Source: an uncultured Paracoccaceae bacterium
GTDB taxonomy: Bacteria; Pseudomonadota; Alphaproteobacteria; Rhodobacterales; Rhodobacteraceae
DNA length: 6,924 bases
Direction of reading: 5' to 3'
Assembly (NCBI GenBank): GCA_937900975.1
Contig: CALCPC010000417.1
Coordinates: 1-6,924 of the forward strand
Shown: in pieces, positions 4,823 to 6,924 of the stretch
Layout: each line of letters begins with the position of its first letter
Position numbering within the stretch: position 1 is the stretch's first letter
Made by a program: the position numbers and the translations under genes
The notes under the pieces: model-generated
What the model saw: only the letters and a program-made list of their open reading frames with translations
Told to the model about the DNA's origin: nothing
Database searches by the model: none

Positions 4823-6904
4823 ATGGCCTTGCGTTCGCTTCTTTTGATCCTTGTCGTGCTGACGGGCGTCCTGTCCCCCGCCGCTGCCCAAGACGCGGCG
4901 CCGCGCGAGGCCGAGGTTTTGTCCCCCCTCCTTGACGTTCTTAAGGACGAGGCCGCGCGCACCCGTCTGATCGAGGCGCTGGAAGCGGAGGAACCCGCCG
5001 CAGAGGCGGCGCCAGCGGCGCCCGAGCCGCCCCGCGTGTCGCTGTCCCGCCAGGTGGCCACCGCCACCAAATCCATCGCCGAGAACGGCGCGATGCAACT
5101 GCAAGACGCCTGGCGCCAGATCCAGAACGCCGACGCCGTCTATCGCGGGCTGCGCGGAACGGAGCTTCAGGTGCTGTTCGACGCGCTGATCGATCTGGCG
5201 CTGGTCATCGGTCTGACGCTTGCCGTGTTTCTAAGCCTTCGCTTGGTGCTGTCGCCCCTGTCGCGGCGGATGGGCCTGGTGGCCCATGCGGGGTCGATCC
5301 CGACCAAGGTTTTACTGTTTGTGGCCCTTCTGATCCTCGACACGGCCATTGTGCTTTTGTCCTGGGCCATCGCTTATGCCGTCACCGTTTTGGCGGTGGG
5401 GGAGTATGGGTCCATCGGGATCCGACAATCCATGTATCTCAACGCGTTCCTGGCCGTTGAATCGATCAAGGTCGTGGTGCGCGCGTTTTTCTCGCCGACG
5501 ACCGGCGGTTTGCGGCTGCTGCCGCTGGCCGATTGGGGCGCGCGGCGGTTGAACCGTGTGGTCAATGTGTTGATGAGCGTTATTGGCTACGGGCAGCTTG
5601 TGATCGTGCCGATCATCATTCAAGGCGTCGGCTTTGGTGCTGGACGCAGCGTATCGGCGATCATCGCCACCTTCGTCTTGCTTTATCTGATTTATCTGGT
5701 GTTCCGCTATCGCACCTCGGTCGTCGATTGGATCCTGACCCGCATCGCCCCCCCGGTCGCCGAGCCGATGGATCTCGAAGGGGTCTCTCCGCAACCGCCG
5801 AAACCCGCGCGCCGAAGCGGTGGGTTTCTGGTTTCGCTCGCCCGGCGGTGGCACTGGTTCATGCTGGTCTATATCGCCTGGATGTTCTTTGTCGTCACCA
5901 CGCGGCCCTCCTTCGTCGTGTTCGACACGCTGGCCGCTTCGGGCAAAATAGCGTTGGCCTTGGTGGTCGCGGCCTTGGTCTCTAGCCTTCTAAGCCGGGC
6001 GGTCGCTTATGGCATCCGTCTGCCGGAAGAGATCACCAAGCGGCTGCCGCTGCTTGAAAACCGTCTCAACCGGTTTGTGCCAAAGGCGCTGGTGTTGCTG
6101 CGCTATGCCATTCTGCTGGCTGTCTTTGGCTACACGCTGAACACGATGAATGCCTTCGATCTTGACGGTTGGCTTGAAAGCGATAGCGGACTGGCCGCGA
6201 CCAGCGCGTTTTTCACCGTCGCGATCATGGTCACGGTCTCGTTTGTCTTTTGGCTCGCCATGACCTCCTGGGTCGACTACCGCCTCAACCCCGATTACGG
6301 CCATCCCCCCACGGCGCGGGAGCTGACGCTGCTGACGCTGCTGCGCAACGCGTTGACCATCATGCTGTTGATCCTGACGCTGATGTTCTGCCTGGCGGAG
6401 ATCGGGCTCAACATCGGGCCGCTGCTCGCCTCTGCCGGGGTGTTGGGCCTGGCCATCGGCTTTGGGGCGCAAAAGCTGGTCCAAGACGTCATCACAGGGG
6501 TGTTCATCCAGTTTGAGAATGCGATCAATGTGGGCGATGTGATCACGGTCGGCGGCGTGACGGGCGGGGTGGAGAAGCTTACAGTGCGTTCGGTCAGCCT
6601 GCGCGACGTGCATGGCGTTTTCCACATCATCCCGTTTTCCAGCGTCGACATGGTCTCGAACTTCACGCGGGATTTTTCCTTTTTCGTCGCCGATATCGGC
6701 ATCGACTATGGCGCCGACGTCATGGCGGCCCGCAGCGCCCTTTTCGACGCTTTCGAAGAGCTACGGCTCGACCCCGAACATGGGCCGAAGATCCTTGGCG
6801 CGCTGGAATGGTTTGGCCTCAACTCCTTAGGCGACAGATCTGACAAACTGCGGGCGCGGAACAAGCCAAGCACCGGCGCGCAAAGGGCAGTTGGGCGCGC
6901 CTGA
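4823..6904 (+). CDS. MscS-family mechanosensitive ion channel, large multi-pass type, C-terminus apparently cut short
   Basis: An inner-membrane channel that releases solutes when membrane tension rises in hypo-osmotic shock. From the ATG at 4823 it has 693 residues. Residues 1-22 are a signal peptide (LLLILVVLTGVLSPAAA, cleavage near AAA-Q), then an Ala/Glu-rich periplasmic segment to about 115. About 11 membrane segments follow, at roughly 117-142, 162-191, 205-222, 250-272, 278-297, 345-359, 372-398, 421-440, 458-483, 508-527 and 533-560. The last is the pore helix (SAGVLGLAIGFGAQKLVQDV), followed by the beta domain (FENAINVGDVITVGG, 564-578) and part of the alpha/beta domain (HIIPFSSV at 601-608). 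Architecture resembles the large MscS relatives such as E. coli YbiO. A TTG-started extension to 4676 adds 49 residues unlike a leader and would bury the signal peptide. After GLNSLGD (665-671) the match to the family deteriorates and TGA ends the frame at 6902-6904, earlier than expected. Gene context gives no specific partner. Confidence 0.9.
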   Translation: MALRSLLLILVVLTGVLSPAAAQDAAPREAEVLSPLLDVLKDEAARTRLIEALEAEEPAAEAAPAAPEPPRVSLSRQVATATKSIAENGAMQLQDAWRQIQNADAVYRGLRGTELQVLFDALIDLALVIGLTLAVFLSLRLVLSPLSRRMGLVAHAGSIPTKVLLFVALLILDTAIVLLSWAIAYAVTVLAVGEYGSIGIRQSMYLNAFLAVESIKVVVRAFFSPTTGGLRLLPLADWGARRLNRVVNVLMSVIGYGQLVIVPIIIQGVGFGAGRSVSAIIATFVLLYLIYLVFRYRTSVVDWILTRIAPPVAEPMDLEGVSPQPPKPARRSGGFLVSLARRWHWFMLVYIAWMFFVVTTRPSFVVFDTLAASGKIALALVVAALVSSLLSRAVAYGIRLPEEITKRLPLLENRLNRFVPKALVLLRYAILLAVFGYTLNTMNAFDLDGWLESDSGLAATSAFFTVAIMVTVSFVFWLAMTSWVDYRLNPDYGHPPTARELTLLTLLRNALTIMLLILTLMFCLAEIGLNIGPLLASAGVLGLAIGFGAQKLVQDVITGVFIQFENAINVGDVITVGGVTGGVEKLTVRSVSLRDVHGVFHIIPFSSVDMVSNFTRDFSFFVADIGIDYGADVMAARSALFDAFEELRLDPEHGPKILGALEWFGLNSLGDRSDKLRARNKPSTGAQRAVGRA

Positions 6905-6924
6905 AAAGGCGTCATCTAGCGCAT

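Noticed and set aside
3913..4935. 340-residue plus-strand ORF overlapping the hydrolase and the mscS start
   Set aside because: It is a frame-shifted reading of the hydrolase gene with Ala/Arg-rich low-complexity sequence, and conflicts with the membrane domain and the MscS signal peptide.

Overview
The window is GC-rich and most likely alphaproteobacterial, probably Rhodobacteraceae (Rhodobacterales). The evidence is a ubiB-ubiE pair divergent from mutM, the UbiB N-terminus MRGPHNIWRLIRTGAT, and the C-x4-C spacing in the MutM zinc finger. I recognised these by eye from family knowledge; no search was run.

Layout, left to right. Positions 1-107 (minus) hold the N-terminal 35 codons of ubiB, cut by the window edge. 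ubiE (309-1061, minus) lies about 200 bp upstream of it in the same direction. These two serve quinone biosynthesis: UbiE is the C-methyltransferase and UbiB the atypical kinase/ATPase. A 185-bp divergent region (1062-1246) carries a good sigma70-type promoter for ubiE, a 9-bp-arm dyad, and a TGT-N12-ACA palindrome. On the plus strand follow a 44-residue single-membrane-segment ORF (1247-1381) with a strong ribosome binding site and, 9 nt later, mutM (1391-2248, GTG start), which removes oxidised purines from DNA.

From 2249 to 3196 there are about 950 bp with no convincing gene. This stretch is not featureless. It has a hairpin after mutM, two diverged ~60-bp copies of one repeat in inverted orientation (2280-2339 and 2748-2808), GC-rich interleaved stems between them, a terminator-like perfect palindrome with a T run directly beside the right copy (2809-2828), and then a very C-rich tract. 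This is the part of the window least explained by known features.

The right half holds two membrane-protein genes on the plus strand. The first (3197-4654) encodes an alpha/beta hydrolase domain with a recognisable Ser/His core, fused to about eight predicted membrane segments. The second (4823-6904) encodes a large MscS-family mechanosensitive channel with a signal peptide and about 11 membrane segments. The last ~30 codons of this channel match the family poorly, and the frame stops inside the C-terminal MscS domain about 20 bp before the window ends. This could be a real truncation or poor sequence at a contig end.

No rRNA, tRNA, CRISPR array, insertion sequence or transposase was seen.
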